Positions 11,573-26,800 of a stretch of 64,000 nucleotides of DNA are shown here, one piece after another. Source of the DNA: Acanthaster planci (lineage: Eukaryota; Echinodermata; Asteroidea; Valvatida; Acanthasteridae). Made by a program: the position numbers and the translations under genes. The stretch is from NCBI RefSeq assembly GCF_001949145.1, contig NW_019091450.1, positions 1,893,016-1,957,015 on the forward strand, read 5' to 3'. The notes below the pieces were generated by a model, which made no database searches, was not told the DNA's origin, and saw nothing but the letters and a program-made list of their open reading frames with translations. Each line of letters starts with the position of its first letter. Position 1 is the stretch's first letter.

Positions 11573-14345
11573 AGAAGTCTATTTTTACATGCAATTTGTA
11601 AGTTTAAAATGAAGGACCACAAATGTACAGATAAGTTCAGGGACTCCTTTTAATGACAAAAGTCAGATGATTGTTTTTGCAAATGAAAGCTTACCCAGAG
11701 TTTTATTGTTTCAAACTTTGTACTGAATTTAGTACTATCCTTGTTTGAACTGAAAATGTACCTATTATTCTTCAAAAGTGCGTTATTAAAAATTTAAAAA
11801 GACGTTTAAACTTGTTAGAATTGAATTTTTAAAAATGCAACAATATGAACAAAATACAAATAAGTTTATTTGGATTTGAACTGGATGCATGGTTTGTAAT
11901 ATCACCAGAGGGAATTCCACATCGTAATTTTTAACCTGCTAAGAGTGTCCTCATCAGGTGGTTGGTTCACTCGAAATCCAACCATCAGCATGTATTCAAT
12001 TTACAGGCTGTTCTGTGAAATTGGTCATTCCATGAGTTTGGGGAACAATTTGTGACGGTGTCAATTGTTACATGGGTTCCATAAATGTGGAAAGTTATTT
12101 CCCTGCATGTGGATTCCAAATTGACATTGTTATATATCTTGCAAGGCTGAATACAGAGGTGTGAGTTATTTTTACAGAGTAAATGACGTACTTTAAGGTC
12201 ATGGCAGACGGTAAAAGTTACCCATGTAACAAGAACACCGTCACAACTTGTACACCAACCTCATGGAATGACCCAAGGCACCCTCAGTTTCTTATTGTAT
12301 GTGGTGTAGAGTCTTCTTTCCGTCCAACGGATGAAGTAGGCAGACTGGTTCTTTGCCTCGGTAGGTCTTCAATGTACGAATGGAATCCAAGGCACACTGT
12401 TGGCCTTACCTGTAGCAGGGAAAGAAGTTAGATAACCCAGGATGCTGCTTCACGCGAGTGAAGTCTTTCAAAAAGTCATTTTACTACTAAGTTTCTTTTT
12501 GAAAGGTTAAAGTTCGAGTCATCTTGTCTGTTTTTAAAAGTTTGCAATATACATGAACCTGGTAGAGACAGACGATAAAGGGGTACTATAGCCCTTAATT
12601 ATTGTCAGTCAAAACCGTTTATCAAGGCAATCATTTATCTTTGCTATGCTGTGGAGTGAAGTTAAATTTATTTTTCTGTAGATCCTTTTGTGTCAAGTTT
12701 ATTTTCTGACCAACAGAAGTTCTTATCTAGTTCAGAGCATCTGTTTGCGGAAAACTATTGTCGTTTGTGGTAAAGATGTCGATTATTTTTGTACTTTGAG
12801 ATATATTGTTATTGCATGATACACAGAGTAATGCTGATTGGAATATTGATTTTGAGGATTTTTGTCTGAAATTTTGTGCTTCAGTAATAATACAAATTAG
12901 GCAATGTTCTAATCTGTTTTGATCACCTATATTTACATTTTTTCTCAAGATTCAGTTTGTATAAGTAGGTAATTCAATTGTATTTTATTTTGTGTGTGCA
13001 GAAATCTTGGTATTATTTCTCGAGACGAGCAATATTAGCTGACAGATGTAAGATCATGTAAAAGTTGTAATTATTTCAACGGAATCAAACGCAATAGAAA
13101 TGAGGTAATTTTGTTGATTTTATAATGCTGTTCAAATTCCCTGGAGTTTTTCTGTTCAAAATGTATGCATTGTTTGTTATGTGAATGATACTTCATGGAA
13201 CATGTAGATGAAATAAAACCATACAGCTTTGAGCCAAGAATCTGAAAGATATTTTCTGATCAAAGGAGAAACTGATTTGCTGGTTTCAAATTACATATTT
13301 CCATGGACGCCCCAAAGCGTTTCTCTACATTTAAACTAGCAGAACTATACAATACGTACGAAGTGCTAATTCATACCATTTGGATCAATCTAGCATCATA
13401 ACAAGACCAGTTGATGTTTGCATTAACATTTTATTTCAACACTGAATTTCATATCGAGTACACGAAAAAAACACCGAGTACACTACCATCTGATTGCTAC
13501 AAAGCTATTAAACATCTTTATACGACTTTAACGTTTGAGACAAAACTCATTATGAACTTAATCCTGGTCTCAAGTTAAAATCCAAGAAGCATTCACCAGA
13601 CAGGACGCCATGTCACAATAGAAACATGTAATACAAAACTCCTGCAAACTGCTTGCTGACCACAATGACTTAAAATACAAATCTCAAAATGTGGAGGGCG
13701 TGACGTTTCGCGATGCTCGCATAATCTCTCTCAAAGGCAATGAAATATGTAAACAACCGCATACCAAAGAACAATGTATAAAATAACTGCTACATTGGAG
13801 CAACCGGAGTATAACCTTTTGATCAAAATCAATATCAACTTACGTCTGAGTAGTAAAGAATTTACTGATGTTATATTTCTTGGTTATATATTTTTTGCCA
13901 TGTCTGTTGTTTTATACGAGCAATGATTGTGACCGCCCCTTTCATGTAGTCTACGACTAACGTCAGCTAAACAGTTAATTTTCATATTTATTCATATTAA
14001 TTAAATTCACAAGTTGAAAAGTTGCACAAGTTGGAAACAAAGCCACAGATTATAAACAAAATAGACACGTTGTTTGAAATTGCTCAATTTGACGAGATCT
14101 CAGTAAAAATACAGCAAAATATATTTTTACATCTCTGTACAAAATTGAACCAAATATTACCCATGGATAAAAACAAGTGGATTGCAACTAATTTGACTAC
14201 GTGTCGTACAAAAACGTAAGTTGCTACATGATATGAACACAAATCACACCCAATAAGTAATTTACGACTAAAAAATTGACAATAACATCCCAATGAATTC
14301 AGTTTCTGTGTAGTATAAATTCTAATCAACCCACTATTGCTATTA

Positions 14346-14351
14346 TTTATT
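14346..14351 (-). terminator. candidate polyadenylation signal for the adhesion GPCR
   Basis: AATAAA on the - strand, about 260 bases after the stop at 14613. Another lies at 13987-13992. Confidence 0.3.
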
Positions 14352-14612
14352 AAACTCCCTATACCTTACATGCTAATTGACAAGTTTACTTCGGAATTAT
14401 TTAGGATTAAATCCCATTTCGGATATCATTTTCCGTGTCTTCACCAATTATTTAATTTGAAACATTAAAAGCATGAATGTGTAACAAGTTTTGTGGATTT
14501 CATACGTCTCTTTCATTCTACGAATTTTATTTGCCACTCGTCTAATATCTTTACGCCATATCACTCATGTATACATACACACCAAGTAGTTCTCAGGACA
14601 ATATCTGATGTC

Positions 14613-14819
14613 CTACATCCCAGACAAAGACGTGTCCAATTCAGCTGTGTGGATACTTGACGGTGAAGTGACAGACTGAGATACCTCTGGCAGATTGTAA
14701 GATTGCTTAACACCCGGACGGCTCGGCATCTTACAGCAAAGAAAACGCCCTAGGTACGGTGCTATAGCGGTACGAACCTCTTCACGTCGGATGCAAAACA
14801 TGATGCACACGACCACGCC
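14613..14819 (-). CDS. adhesion GPCR last exon: TM7 and cytoplasmic tail
   Basis: Acceptor at 14820 (ATATTGCAG). It encodes [19 protein letters not shown], the second half of TM7 followed by the class-typical R-EEVR, then a tail of about 50 residues rich in Ser/Thr that ends TSLSGM and TAG. The preceding exon ends CLTNSLQ, so the joint NSLQ-G matches the usual TM7 motif. The short tail shows no PDZ-type terminus that I recognise. Confidence 0.88.
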   Translation of the reverse strand, partial: GVVVCIMFCIRREEVRTAIAPYLGRFLCCKMPSRPGVKQSYNLPEVSQSVTSPSSIHTAELDTSLSGM

Positions 14820-17800
14820 CTGCAATATGAAGACAGAAAGGGATATCCTCTTGTAACCACTTACACGTCTGTTTTTCCTCCCGTTTCTGGACAATGAAAC
14901 CTTTAACACAGTTGCTTGTTTCATGCATCATTTTTCGATGTAAACCTCGATCCAACATGTACAAAGATTTAAAAAGCCCCTTTACCAGATACTTTGCAAT
15001 CACTTAGCATATTTGTCTAAACATCCATTGAAAATGACAAAACCTCTTTATGTACTTACTTGCAATGAGTTGGTCAGGCAGAAGATGAGTTGGAAGGCAA
15101 ATGTTGCTTTATCAATCGCTAGGAACCCAAACACCCAAGTCAAGCCCATGAGGACTGAGATACCCACGGCATTCTGGAGGCGTTTAGAGATCTGTTGCGA
15201 GCGAGAAACTTCTCTGACTTTCAGGAGACTGCGCATGACCAAGATAAAGGTGATGAAGTTGTGGAGAAGGATGAGTGCGATGGGAGCCAGGAGAGCGATG
15301 TACAAAACAAGATCAGGTTTCAGGAAGCAGCTGGTGAGGCAAGGATAACAAGAAGTTAAAGACTTTCCTCGATCTTATTAACAGTAGAAATTTGAACAGC
15401 CGTAATGTGCCCTAGTTGGGCTGGTTGAAAGGTCAAAACAATTGTTTCCATATCTTCATTACAATCTTCATGGACATTTTTTTGCAAACAGAAGAATTGC
15501 AAATGCATAGTTTGAATTTTTACTGTTTAGCTTTAACTAGAGATTGAAAAGTGCTTGAGTATCCTGATATAGTTAATCTTCCAACCTTTTGAACTAAACG
15601 TGGAAACTTTTGTATCAAGCATTACTGTGGCTCCATTTTTAATGCAAGAGTATTTTCTTAAAATAACCACACTTACTAGAGTTCATTCTTGTAGTGGTCA
15701 ACCGCTGCAGCCAAGGTCACCGTCAGAACAAGCAACGGTGATCCTGAAATCAAGTGAAAGAATTACCAGCACATTTTATTAGATATTTCCAAAATCTGCC
15801 GTACCTCAAGAAGTTTGACTTCGCATGCTTAACAGCTTGGTAACATGTTTGAGCAGAATAAAACTAATAACATCGGCCGACGAAGCAATTTCCTTCAATT
15901 TAACTGATAATTCGGTGTGAAATTTTGAACGAGGCGAGTGGAACACAGAAAACGTAAGCAAAATTTCACGAGTAAGAAAAACATTTGCAAGCCATTAACT
16001 CACCCCATGCAATCAGGCAGGCTTTGATCATGTAGCGAGGTGTATCTTCGGGAAACACCTTCACGGTGCTGACGTACATATTCCTGGCTTCAACAGCCAT
16101 CCACATCATGGTTGACAAAGTTAAGTAGTGGAGGAAAGCAGCAACAAACACACAACCACCACCCTTTGTGTCAATATCAAAGATTCAATCACTTCAGAAT
16201 TAAAATTAACAGTCTAAAAAGACCTTTTGAAGTCAATCACCAAGGATTCATCCATTCACAGGCCAAATCGATGAATCTGGTCTGAGATTTATAACATTCA
16301 GTTGATTTTTTTTTACTTGGAATTTTCTCCAATCAGCTTACCTTTGCATTGTCGACGCCGGCAAGGAACACAACGTACAACATCAGTAAGGAGAAACAGA
16401 AGTGAATGAAGATCTGTCGAGATTTGCCAGTTCGTAATTTTCTGAGAGACAAGGAATTAGACTATGACTTTAAAACTGAGCATGTTGAAAAGAAGTGTGT
16501 TTAGGAGTCTACTTTTTGAAAGGTGTGATGAGATCAGAATTTTTGAAATACCGTTTTCCCTCTAATCAGAGCTGATACGCGAAAGGTACATTATATTATA
16601 TTATCCTACCCGAAAGACATATCTTCCAAGATATACAGTTATATCAAAATAGTTTCAATGCCTCGGGATTACTCTAAAATGGTTTATTGTGTTCATGAAA
16701 CGAAATTGCTAATTGTGGGCGTGGTTCCTGCACGTAACTTGTCTTACCTGATAGACAGATATATAATCAATGTGACAACCAGAGCAACGATCGACAAGGC
16801 ACCACCGACCTGGCTGATGATGTCAAGAGCTCTATTCATAATCTCCTGACCTTTGACATCCTGAAAGAGAAACACAACACCAAGCTATCAAAGTCAATCA
16901 ACTGAATCAGAGGAGAGTTTTGGCATAAACCAACCTCTGAAAACCTTCAACATTCATCATTGTTTCAATTCGTAAACTTACAGTGCAAACTGAAAATCAT
17001 TTGAGCAACGGAGTTAATTAGCCAAAATGGGTACATTTATGTGCGCAGCTTTTAAATCTTATAATTACAACGATGCCTGTGTTACCAAAACAAAAGCTCG
17101 AATGAAACATCCTGCATCGCTTATAACTTATTTGTACTTATACTGCTTTGTCAATAGGTTCACTTGAGACAAAATTCAATAAAATAATCCTTTAATCATT
17201 GTTCTGAAACGCTCATGCAGTAAGTGAGACAGTAAGGTTGAATGCAGATGTACGGTCTGCGCTTCAACTTTGTTCTCAAACACACACCACGAGGATTGCA
17301 AAGTTGGTGGCGTGGTCGCAGTCACATGATACTACATCACTGGACAACCCTGAAAGCGTGCATCCAACCGTGGACCAATCACCGACTCCATCCTCAAGGT
17401 CAAAATCCCAGAAGACACACAGGGTGGTGTTCAAGTCTACGTCGGTTTCGTCTGGTGCCTGAAGGCATTTGAAAACATACATGAAAGTTATTACAAACCA
17501 CGTGATCAGTTGTAAGTAAGCGCGACATTCCGAATGGCACTCAAAATTTCAAAACTAATCGATACTAATAGATCATCTGTAAACTAGAAATATTTGTAAT
17601 AATCTCTATACAGGTGTACTTGCTTTCTTATTCCATCTTCTCACCTTAAACGTAAGAACAAGTGGTTCCGTAAGGTTGACAAGTTTAACATTTTCTATTG
17701 TCAAAGAGACCACAGATCCTGCGACTTTGCGAGTAGAGTTGGTTTCCTTCTGGTGCCTTTTGATGGAAGACGACTGGAACAATGTGTCATCAGCGTAGAT

Positions 17801-20800
17801 TAAGAAACTCACTTGAAGAGGAGTCGAGTCATTGCCTTGGATTCAACAAAAGACGAAGCATGCTATAAGATGTCAGCTATAACAATGCTCCATTTGGAAA
17901 TAAATTCCAGCCCTAAAAAAAACTGAGATGAATTCTGCAACATGAATTCTTAAAAAAACGTTGCTGAATGGCCTTCTTTTCAGAAAACTAAGCAAATGAC
18001 TGGTTGGACGAATTTTTACTCTTTTAATGTTATTCACCATCAGTTGTTGGAATCGAGTCCAAAATACTTCCAGGAAGTTGAACAGATGCCACAACATTAA
18101 CATCAGCTGGGATGTCATCATCAAATGTCTGTACGTCAGTACCGACGAGTGACCCCTCCTCTGAAGACCCTTGTCCAGGTTTTAGTACGGACGCAAAGCT
18201 GAATCCATCACGATTCTCCTCTGGATCAAGACTGACCGCTTCCACGTGGATGGTTTCCTGCCGTATGCTGACCTTACCTTCCTCCTGAAGCGTCAACGCA
18301 ACTTGGGTCTCGACAGAACGAACGATTTCTGATGAGGATCTGGCGGAATCTGGAGCATCGGGTTCTACCCCTTCATTTATGACATTGTTGACGGTTTCAA
18401 GTACCAGCTTTGTAACCTTGATGGATGATAACCACATACATAATACCAATGTCACTCTGTCTTCAGAATATGTTCTAGCAACGACTACAGTTAACTTTAG
18501 TTTGACTGACACCTCCCGAATGATAGATGGTTTGGACAATTTAGTCGACCATTTGGGACCAGGCACAGGGGTATGGTCGCACCGCTGGTTATCAGTAAAC
18601 AATTTCAAATATTATAAGATCGTTGAATGTAACTGATTACTGGTTAAACTATAGTTCGCATCTAAACTTGCCCGTACATGCCAGTTGGATCATGCTCTCC
18701 AAATAAATTTTAACTCCACTATTGACAAAACAAAACAGAATTATGCACGAGTTATTGAAGAAATTTTTGTTAAAAAAAAGACTGACTTTCACCAAAACAG
18801 ACCTCTCTTAGATGAGAATTTTCATGGTTGTTGACTACACAGATTTATGTCCTACCTCTGTGTCGCCAGATCCCGCCTGAACGATATTCATCAAAATATC
18901 TGAAACCACCTCTACATCTTGTGCATCACCTGACGCCGACTCTGAAGTCTGATTGGCTAGAAACTCAGCCACTTCAACTACATTTCCTGTAGTCACTTCA
19001 ACCTGAAATTAGATGAAATATATGGGATATTAAAGGAATTATTAGATATTTGGCAACTTTGTCGACCTTGAATGAAGGTTTAAAATGTTTCCTTCAATTG
19101 CCACATGGAGGAAAGTCCCACGTGCCACCAAGTATCAATGCTAACCAGGACAATTGTATTTCCGCAAGGAAAGATTATTTTGAGTGGGGATATGGCCTCT
19201 ATTGACGGGCACAGGAGGTTTTATGGTCAGTGGTCAGGGTGATCACTTGTAACTTATAGAGTAGATGGTGTTGGTGTTATTTCAAAATACCACTATAACA
19301 TCCTCAAGAGTGACATCAGTCCTTTTTTCGCCACAGCTTCGATGCTCAGGTTCCTCCCACTTGAAATAGACAGGAGCTTGTGCGATTGAACAGTTCCTAA
19401 CAGCAAGAGGCTCACCAGCTGCAAGTAATGCAGGTGATTCAATTAATTAATTGCAGGTGAAAATCCTCAGAAGATTAAACTATTAATATAAATGATCGCA
19501 CTGATCTTAGATGTTCCTAAAATGTTCCTACCATTCATTGTCATCAGGGGGCATCTTTCGATGGACTCCGCTACTGACCCCACTGGCGCCGCTGGCCATG
19601 TGAGATCACCAACAGTCTCCGAAGCACATTGAGCTACATTCACGACACAAAACAAATTCAACTTAAAAGTTACACCAATATTCTCCTCTTCGGAAGATGT
19701 GCTCAAGTTTGTAAATACACACCTAAACAAGGCTGTAAAATTACAAAAAAAATTTAAAATGTGGCTATGTTGCCACGTGCACGTAAACGATAACAATAGA
19801 TTATTATAATGAAACGTTTGTGATAATGATAATAGTGTTGTTCATTTCTTTCCCAAGGAGACTTTCAGGCTGATTCAAAATGCAGCAAAAAATCACAAAG
19901 GGAAGGGTTCCTGGTTTCAAATACTTTGTCAAGGACATAAAAACAAAAAGTACAACCATTCAAAAGACGTTTTGATCGACAGTTATACATGATATGTCAT
20001 GACAAATGTTCTACAACTACTTGATTAAACTGCTCACCTTCAACCGTCACAATGAATTCGCACTCCAACGCCAGGCTGAACCTTGTAGAGGACAACTTGT
20101 AGTTTACAGCGGTAGTTCCAATCGGAAATAGAGCACCAGAACTGACATTTGACATGATATTTACTGGTCCAACCCAACCAATAAGAACTGGTTCTAACCA
20201 GTTGATATTGGCACTTGTAGAACCAGGATTGGCCAAGACTGTGATGTTAGGAGGACAGACAACAGCTGCGACTGTGGATTGACAACAGAGTACAGTAATT
20301 AACCAATGAGCATCATATTAAATAAATGGTTATCAGAACTTGAAATTTAAATGAACAAAGCTTGTTAAACACACCTGTGACTGTAACAGAAAACTGGCAA
20401 ATGTTCTCATTTCCAGACTTGTCTCTTCCTTTGTACATCACCACTGTAACCCCCGCAGAGAAAGTGCCAGAACCAGCTTGGTCACACTGGAGATGTGATG
20501 AACCGTGACAAGAATGTGTTACTTCAACGTCAGCGTCTGAATTATCGAGGAATGTTGGAGGAGTCCAGCTGTAAGACACCCGATCAGTCGACGGCAGGAT
20601 TGGTAAAGTAACGTAATCTGGACAGTTGTTGATCTGTGGAGGCTCCTTATCTGGATTAAGATGAAAGAATACTGCGAATGACAGGATATTAATGATCGAA
20701 ACACAGTTTTGATGCATCCGTATGCTGTGACGTGTTTTGCTTCAAAACTTTTACAAACATTTAAGAAACCAGTTCCCCCAAACTGTGGGTATTTTAGTTT

Positions 20801-23800
20801 GATAATCAGCCTGAGTATCGAAAAAATTAATTCTCCTCTGGAATCATCGTCAAGAAACTATAGGCCTATCATCCTGCCCAAGTGTCTAATGAAGCCAAAT
20901 GGTTCCATCGCACAGCTCTATTGTAAATGGAGTTTACTGACCTACAATGATGATGTACATGCCACAGGTTGCTCTGTTGTAAGATTCATCGGTTGCAGTG
21001 TAATGCCATAAATGTGGAGACCTTGACAAACTCAAGGTAACTTCATCACCGACGTCAGAACTGTAGTAATAATATTGTGAGCCATCTAGGGTAGCGGTTA
21101 TCTTGACCACACCGGAATTGTCCGAAGCGGATATAACATCAGGAAGGGTGACAGTGGCAAGATTCTGGCCGTGGTGAGTCTGAACTGTCACATTTGTGGG
21201 ACAGGTTATGTTGGGGAGTTCATTGTCTGTCCAGAGAAAAAAATGGAAAACGTGGCACAGAGGCAATGAGCAGTTGGTAGTGATTGCGGGCTGATTCCAT
21301 AGGGCACTTTTACTAAACAGCGCTGTAAGCATTGTGCGAACAGTGGAAATGTTTATCACCAGTGAAGTAGAATTTTGATGCCTTCCTGATTGATATGCAC
21401 AATTTTTGGATCATTCAGCCAAATTATTTTTGTACATGTTGAGTTAGACTAGGCCTACTGGTTCTCAACGCTGAACACAGCATCATCAATGGACGATGAC
21501 CGTTAAAAAAAGTTAGGCTATAATTATCTGCAGCTGAAGTATTTTCTATGTGTTAGTTGAATAGACTTGTTTAAATTGTTCAAGGGTATTTCCAATGTTT
21601 GTAAACCGGAACATCTCTTTACATATAATATTTGAAGTGGCAAAGTGGCGCTGGGAAAGGGTTGCACATTTCAATGCATGTAGCCTTCACTGTCGTATAT
21701 GGACTAAAACAATCCAGCGATCAGATAGAATTGGAAGCCGTTGCTGTGCAGTCTTCCTGTTTGCACACAGAGGGTTTACGTTTATACGTTTATGACCAGT
21801 TGGGTGCAGTGACTTGCTATACTACACATGCACTCACAAACCCAGGGCGTTTCCAGGGATTTGCCTACATTGTGGTATGTGATAGGTTTTTGTGCGCTAA
21901 CCTTGCAGAGGTAAAGTGAAATTCACTGCTGTATTGCATGTTACTCCAGCATCGTAGTAATGATTATAGTAGCCAAAAAACCATCCACTATGTCTACACG
22001 TTTCAATGCTCGACTCGTTTCCCACACAATCAACATTCCTCAGGAGCACCAGCCCTGTTCCTCGGCCAAAGTAAGCATAACGCCGAGCCTGAGATGCTGA
22101 TGGATAGCCGAGCTGACGACACACAACGTTGGCATCCCTGATGTCCCAGCCAGGGTCATAAATTGTCCCCCAAAAGCAGTCATGGTACACTTCAACTGTG
22201 CCTTCATTAGGAGTGCGCCCATAAACAAGACGAATCGTGGCTAATGAAAAGTAAGAACAAAAATAATGGCATTGTTATTATTATTACTGGATTAATGACA
22301 TTATTGACTCTCAAAATGCGAAAAGTTTTTAATGTACAGGGTGTCCCTGAACAAAGCAAATACAAGTTGGGGAGTAAATTACTGAACAATCATAGTAATT
22401 ATATTTTCGAAAATGTACAAATCACTGGAAAACTCGTTTCTCCTCTTTAATTTTCGACACCATTAAATGACGGCAGGGTCACACATAACTGAATGGGGCA
22501 ATTTGTATTCAATATGGCACACTGACATAAGTTGAAAGCAAATGAGGTAGTTACTGTATGCACACATTAAAGTGTAGAATATGGTCACAGTTACGCAAAT
22601 TAATTCATTTTAGCATTATTTATCCCATCTCTTTCATGAGAGTCATATCTCTATAATTAAGTGCTTGTCAATACAGATAAAGCTCGTCCTTCCACAAGTC
22701 CATTATTTTGTCCACAGAAGCCCCTGTGACCTTGTTCTCATGGCTTTGATTGCACAATGAGATCCCTTCTCTGCTGCCGCAGGGCTAGTTATGTCACTTA
22801 ATGCCCATCTTTTAAAAATCTTATTATGAACCCAATGTAGCACCATCCATTTATTTTAAATAGTTGGGTCTGTTAGTTGTACTTCAGATTGTATATAATT
22901 TGTCATGCGTGTGATTCATCATGTTTCTGGTGTCACATTCTATTTGAAGAAAATGGTTAATTATTGAGTATTTTACCCTAAATTTTGGGTTTTCTTTTTC
23001 TGGGAACACCTTGTGTATACACTTTAAACAGCTGTGTAAGAAATGCTAACAAAACTTGTTACTAGGAAATGTTACTGTTTTGTGGTTTGTTATTAAAAAA
23101 ATGGCTATATTCAATAAGAAAGTCTAAAGTTTATCTATCTTTGATAAAAATCTGTTAAGGTAAAGCGATACAGTATTTTAGTCAGAATGTAACTTTATGG
23201 ATGAGTTAGTGACTTCTGTGTCACTGCTATTTACTTACTAGACGGAGCAGGATTGGTGTAATTCTCTCCACACGTTACTCCAGCATCTTCACCATAACTG
23301 CAGCTTTGATTAAACCATCTGCTGCGATTACACTGCTCAATATTTGATTCACTGCCATTGCATGCTACACCACCCAGGAGAACTGGTCCTAAACCCTGAC
23401 CAAATTCCGAATTCTGCCAAGCCTTAGATGCAGGAGGATAACCCAGCTGACGGCAGATGACATTGGCGTCCTCAATGCTCCAACCATTACCACAGATCGT
23501 ACCCCACTGGCCCGCATAGTACACCTCAACTCGGCCTTCATAGGGGGTGCTACCATTGACAAGACGTACCACTATTGAATTCAAGAAAATTTGCATTAGT
23601 CAAATTCAACATCAGTTCACATACAAACGGCATTTATGGATAAATGAGTTTATAGTGTTGTGAAAACTGTGTCTCCTCAAATGGAGATTTAAAATATCAT
23701 ATGTCTTCCTCTGGTCAGCGTAACAACTCGACTAGTTTTGTACAGAATTTATCTTATAGGCCTAACATAATCGAAAGAAGACAGTAGAAGAAAATAATCC

Positions 23801-26800
23801 GTCAACAGAGTTAACAAACCAATCAATAATCTTCAAAATTTAATAATGGAAAAAGAAGCCAACTAGGAAATGGCAGGTAATTTATGTGAGTCCTTTGTGT
23901 ACCTGATACAGCAGTTGAAACATTACAAGTAACGCCTACATCATAGTAGTGGTTCGAGCAATAATGACTTAACCAGCCGGAGTGATCACATTGGTCAACA
24001 GTTTGCTCATGACCATCACATTCTACATTACTCAGGAAAATTGGTCCGGACCCTTGACCAAACTGTGCTCTCCTCCAAGCGTTGGCGGCAGAGGGGTAAC
24101 CAAGCTGTCGACAGACAACGTTGGCCTCTACAATATCCCAGTCATTGTAATTACAGATTGTACTCCATTGGCATTTGTAATAGATTTCTACTCTGCCTTC
24201 ATGGGGGGTGTTTCCATCAACAAGACGAACAGCAGCTGCAAATAGAAAGCAAAAATATAAATTTCCAAATAAACACTGTTTATGCGATACTTTACTTACA
24301 AAATCACCATGACGCTTTCTTTACAGATGAAGAGTCCTTATAAGGTAATTTGCATTGAAAAGCGGTAACAGAAGATGTAATGAAATAGTAAAGAGCAACT
24401 ATATGGAAAACACGTTTTTTCTGATTTCATCTGTTCAAATAAATATGGAGAAAACGAGGGGAACCCTCGCCCTATGTTCATAGTGGATAGACCCTTGCCA
24501 AACAATGCATGTAGCCATTGTTGTTTGCAGCCATTGTCTGGCATGCACCGGGTTTATCTGCTACGAATACACGGCGAGGGTTCCCCTCTTTTTTTCTGTT
24601 TTCTCCCAATGCAATCTACATTCAAAATTTTCATCTTAGCATGATCAGAAAAAAAAAACTTTTTAACTTGCTATAGTTGAGCTTTGCAGACAAATGACAC
24701 TGCTTTCGATTTGGATGCTTCCATATTTATTTGAACAGATAAAAGCAGAGAAAACGTGTTTTTTTCTTATAGGTGCTCTTTAAACACAGTTCCCTATGTG
24801 AGTGACCCTAGTACAGGTGGAAGCCTGATAAAGTGGAAGTTATCGTGCTTATACTTTTGCGATTGCAATAATTAAAAAAAAAGTTTGCAGAGTATATATG
24901 AAACTTTTACCTCTTTCGGCAATGTCCTTCCTACATACAACTTTGCCACAAACTTATAATTCAATTTGTTTTGAGCACAGGCCCGTAGGCGGGGGGTGCT
25001 ACCCCCCCCCTTGCTTCTGAGTTCCGCTTGTTGGAGGTCCTTTTTGTTTTGTGTACTGTATATTTTAAATTGACCGTAATATTTGGCACAGGGGGCCTAC
25101 AAGCTACGGCTTATACGTTGATTCTCGAGCTCAAGGTGACCACGACTTTGCATATTAATGAATAAATCTCCGGTCATATGTACCGTCACGAAGTTCCGGC
25201 AAATATCCACATTTCAGGTGTTTCAAAGGGTTTGAAATCAGTGTGTTTTTGTCACGTTTATTCAATATTGAAAACTACAGTGTACAAATCTTACATGCAA
25301 CCTTTGGTTCGCGACATGCATGTAACTTTTCAATGTTGTTTTCCAAAGCACTTTTTGGTATGACAACCCCCCTCCAGTCTCTGGTCAGGCAACGGGCCTG
25401 GAGTAACCCATCCCAATTCAACTGAGTGGCCAAGGAATGCATACATAGATTCATGACTTGAATACCTTCTGGTATCTGCAAGAGCCAAATAGGTAGTTTG
25501 CTCCAGTGAGCTTGGCACGGTATGAGAAAGGTACATTTAGAAGTACTGTATAGAAAACATCAAAATTTAGATTCGTACGAGAGCAATTCTGAGCTTGCTA
25601 GAATTGCCCACTGTGTGCATTTGGGTAGCCTAGACAAAGTTGTAGAAATACATGAACATCATGTATGATAATGGCTTGTTCAATGTTAAGTTCTGCCCCA
25701 AAATGTCCATTTACCCAACGAATTTTCGAAGAGGGGCGTAGTTTCATGTCCTTTTGTAGTACATTGAAAGAGGTCTTTTCACTACACGCCGGGGACATTA
25801 ATACCTGAAAAGAGACCAAGAAAAGATAAGTTTTTCGGCAGGATTAACGATATCAGCATTATTAAAAAATCTCCCTTACTTGGCAGAGGTGATGTAGGAT
25901 TACAAGATACGCCGACGTGGTTGGAGTAGTAGTAGTAGTAGTAGTAGTAGTGATAGTTGTAGTAGTTGACGTTGGATGTAATTTCAGAATGATTACATTT
26001 CTGGATGCCTGATTCATTTCCATGACATGACACTCCACTGAGTGTCAACGGCCCTGTTCCTTGACCAAAGTGATTGTACCACCATGCCTGAGAGGCTGAT
26101 GGGTAACCAAGCTGACGACAAACAACGTTAGCCTCCCGAATGCTCCAGTAGTTGCTGTTGACTGTACCCCACTGGCATGGACCATATACCTCCACTCGAC
26201 CTTCATATGGTGTACTACCACCAACTAACCGAACTGGAACTAACACAAGGATATAAAGATATAGAAACGTATGACTCCTGCAAATCCGCAATTATGGCAC
26301 ATTACAAATATATTTAGTCCAACCAGCACCTGGTCATTAGGTTAACTCTGATGTGATGCGGTCGTCAGTTTGTCAGAGCTATCGACCCTGATCCAAATCC
26401 TGATCTAGATCCAAGGCAAACTAAATTCATTTACATGTACGTTCAAAGGATGACTTTCCTGAAGCTCTATAAATTAACCTCGTCTAACAATTGATTTTAT
26501 TTGGAAAAAAACATCTTCATTAAAAAATGTGATGGCATGATTTTAATCTAACAAAGTTTAGATATCACGCAGATAATGGGCCAAACATAGCAAAGGTGAA
26601 AACAAACAATGTTGAAAAAATTAAGAAGTTGCGCTTTCTTCAGCCATTCTGGGTCACGATTACTCGGCATTATTTCCTTAGGTCAGTCAACATCTCTTAT
26701 TTCTGTCTGTCCATTACACACATCATTTGAGGAAGCCTGACTAAAGTTATTAACTGTAATTTGGGCAATTTCAAGCACATAGTTCAATTACTAAGGCGTT

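Larger units (their letters stand above)
10644..14612. other. 3' UTR/intergenic DNA between two convergent genes
   Basis: AT-rich, with no coding exon I can support. It should hold the 3' UTRs of the thrombospondin (+) and the adhesion GPCR (-). The open frame at 12183-12431 has no recognisable domain or splice context. Confidence 0.6.

Noticed and set aside
12183-12431. 82-residue open frame (+) downstream of thrombospondin
   Set aside because: Between the 3' ends of two convergent genes, no domain or splice signals.
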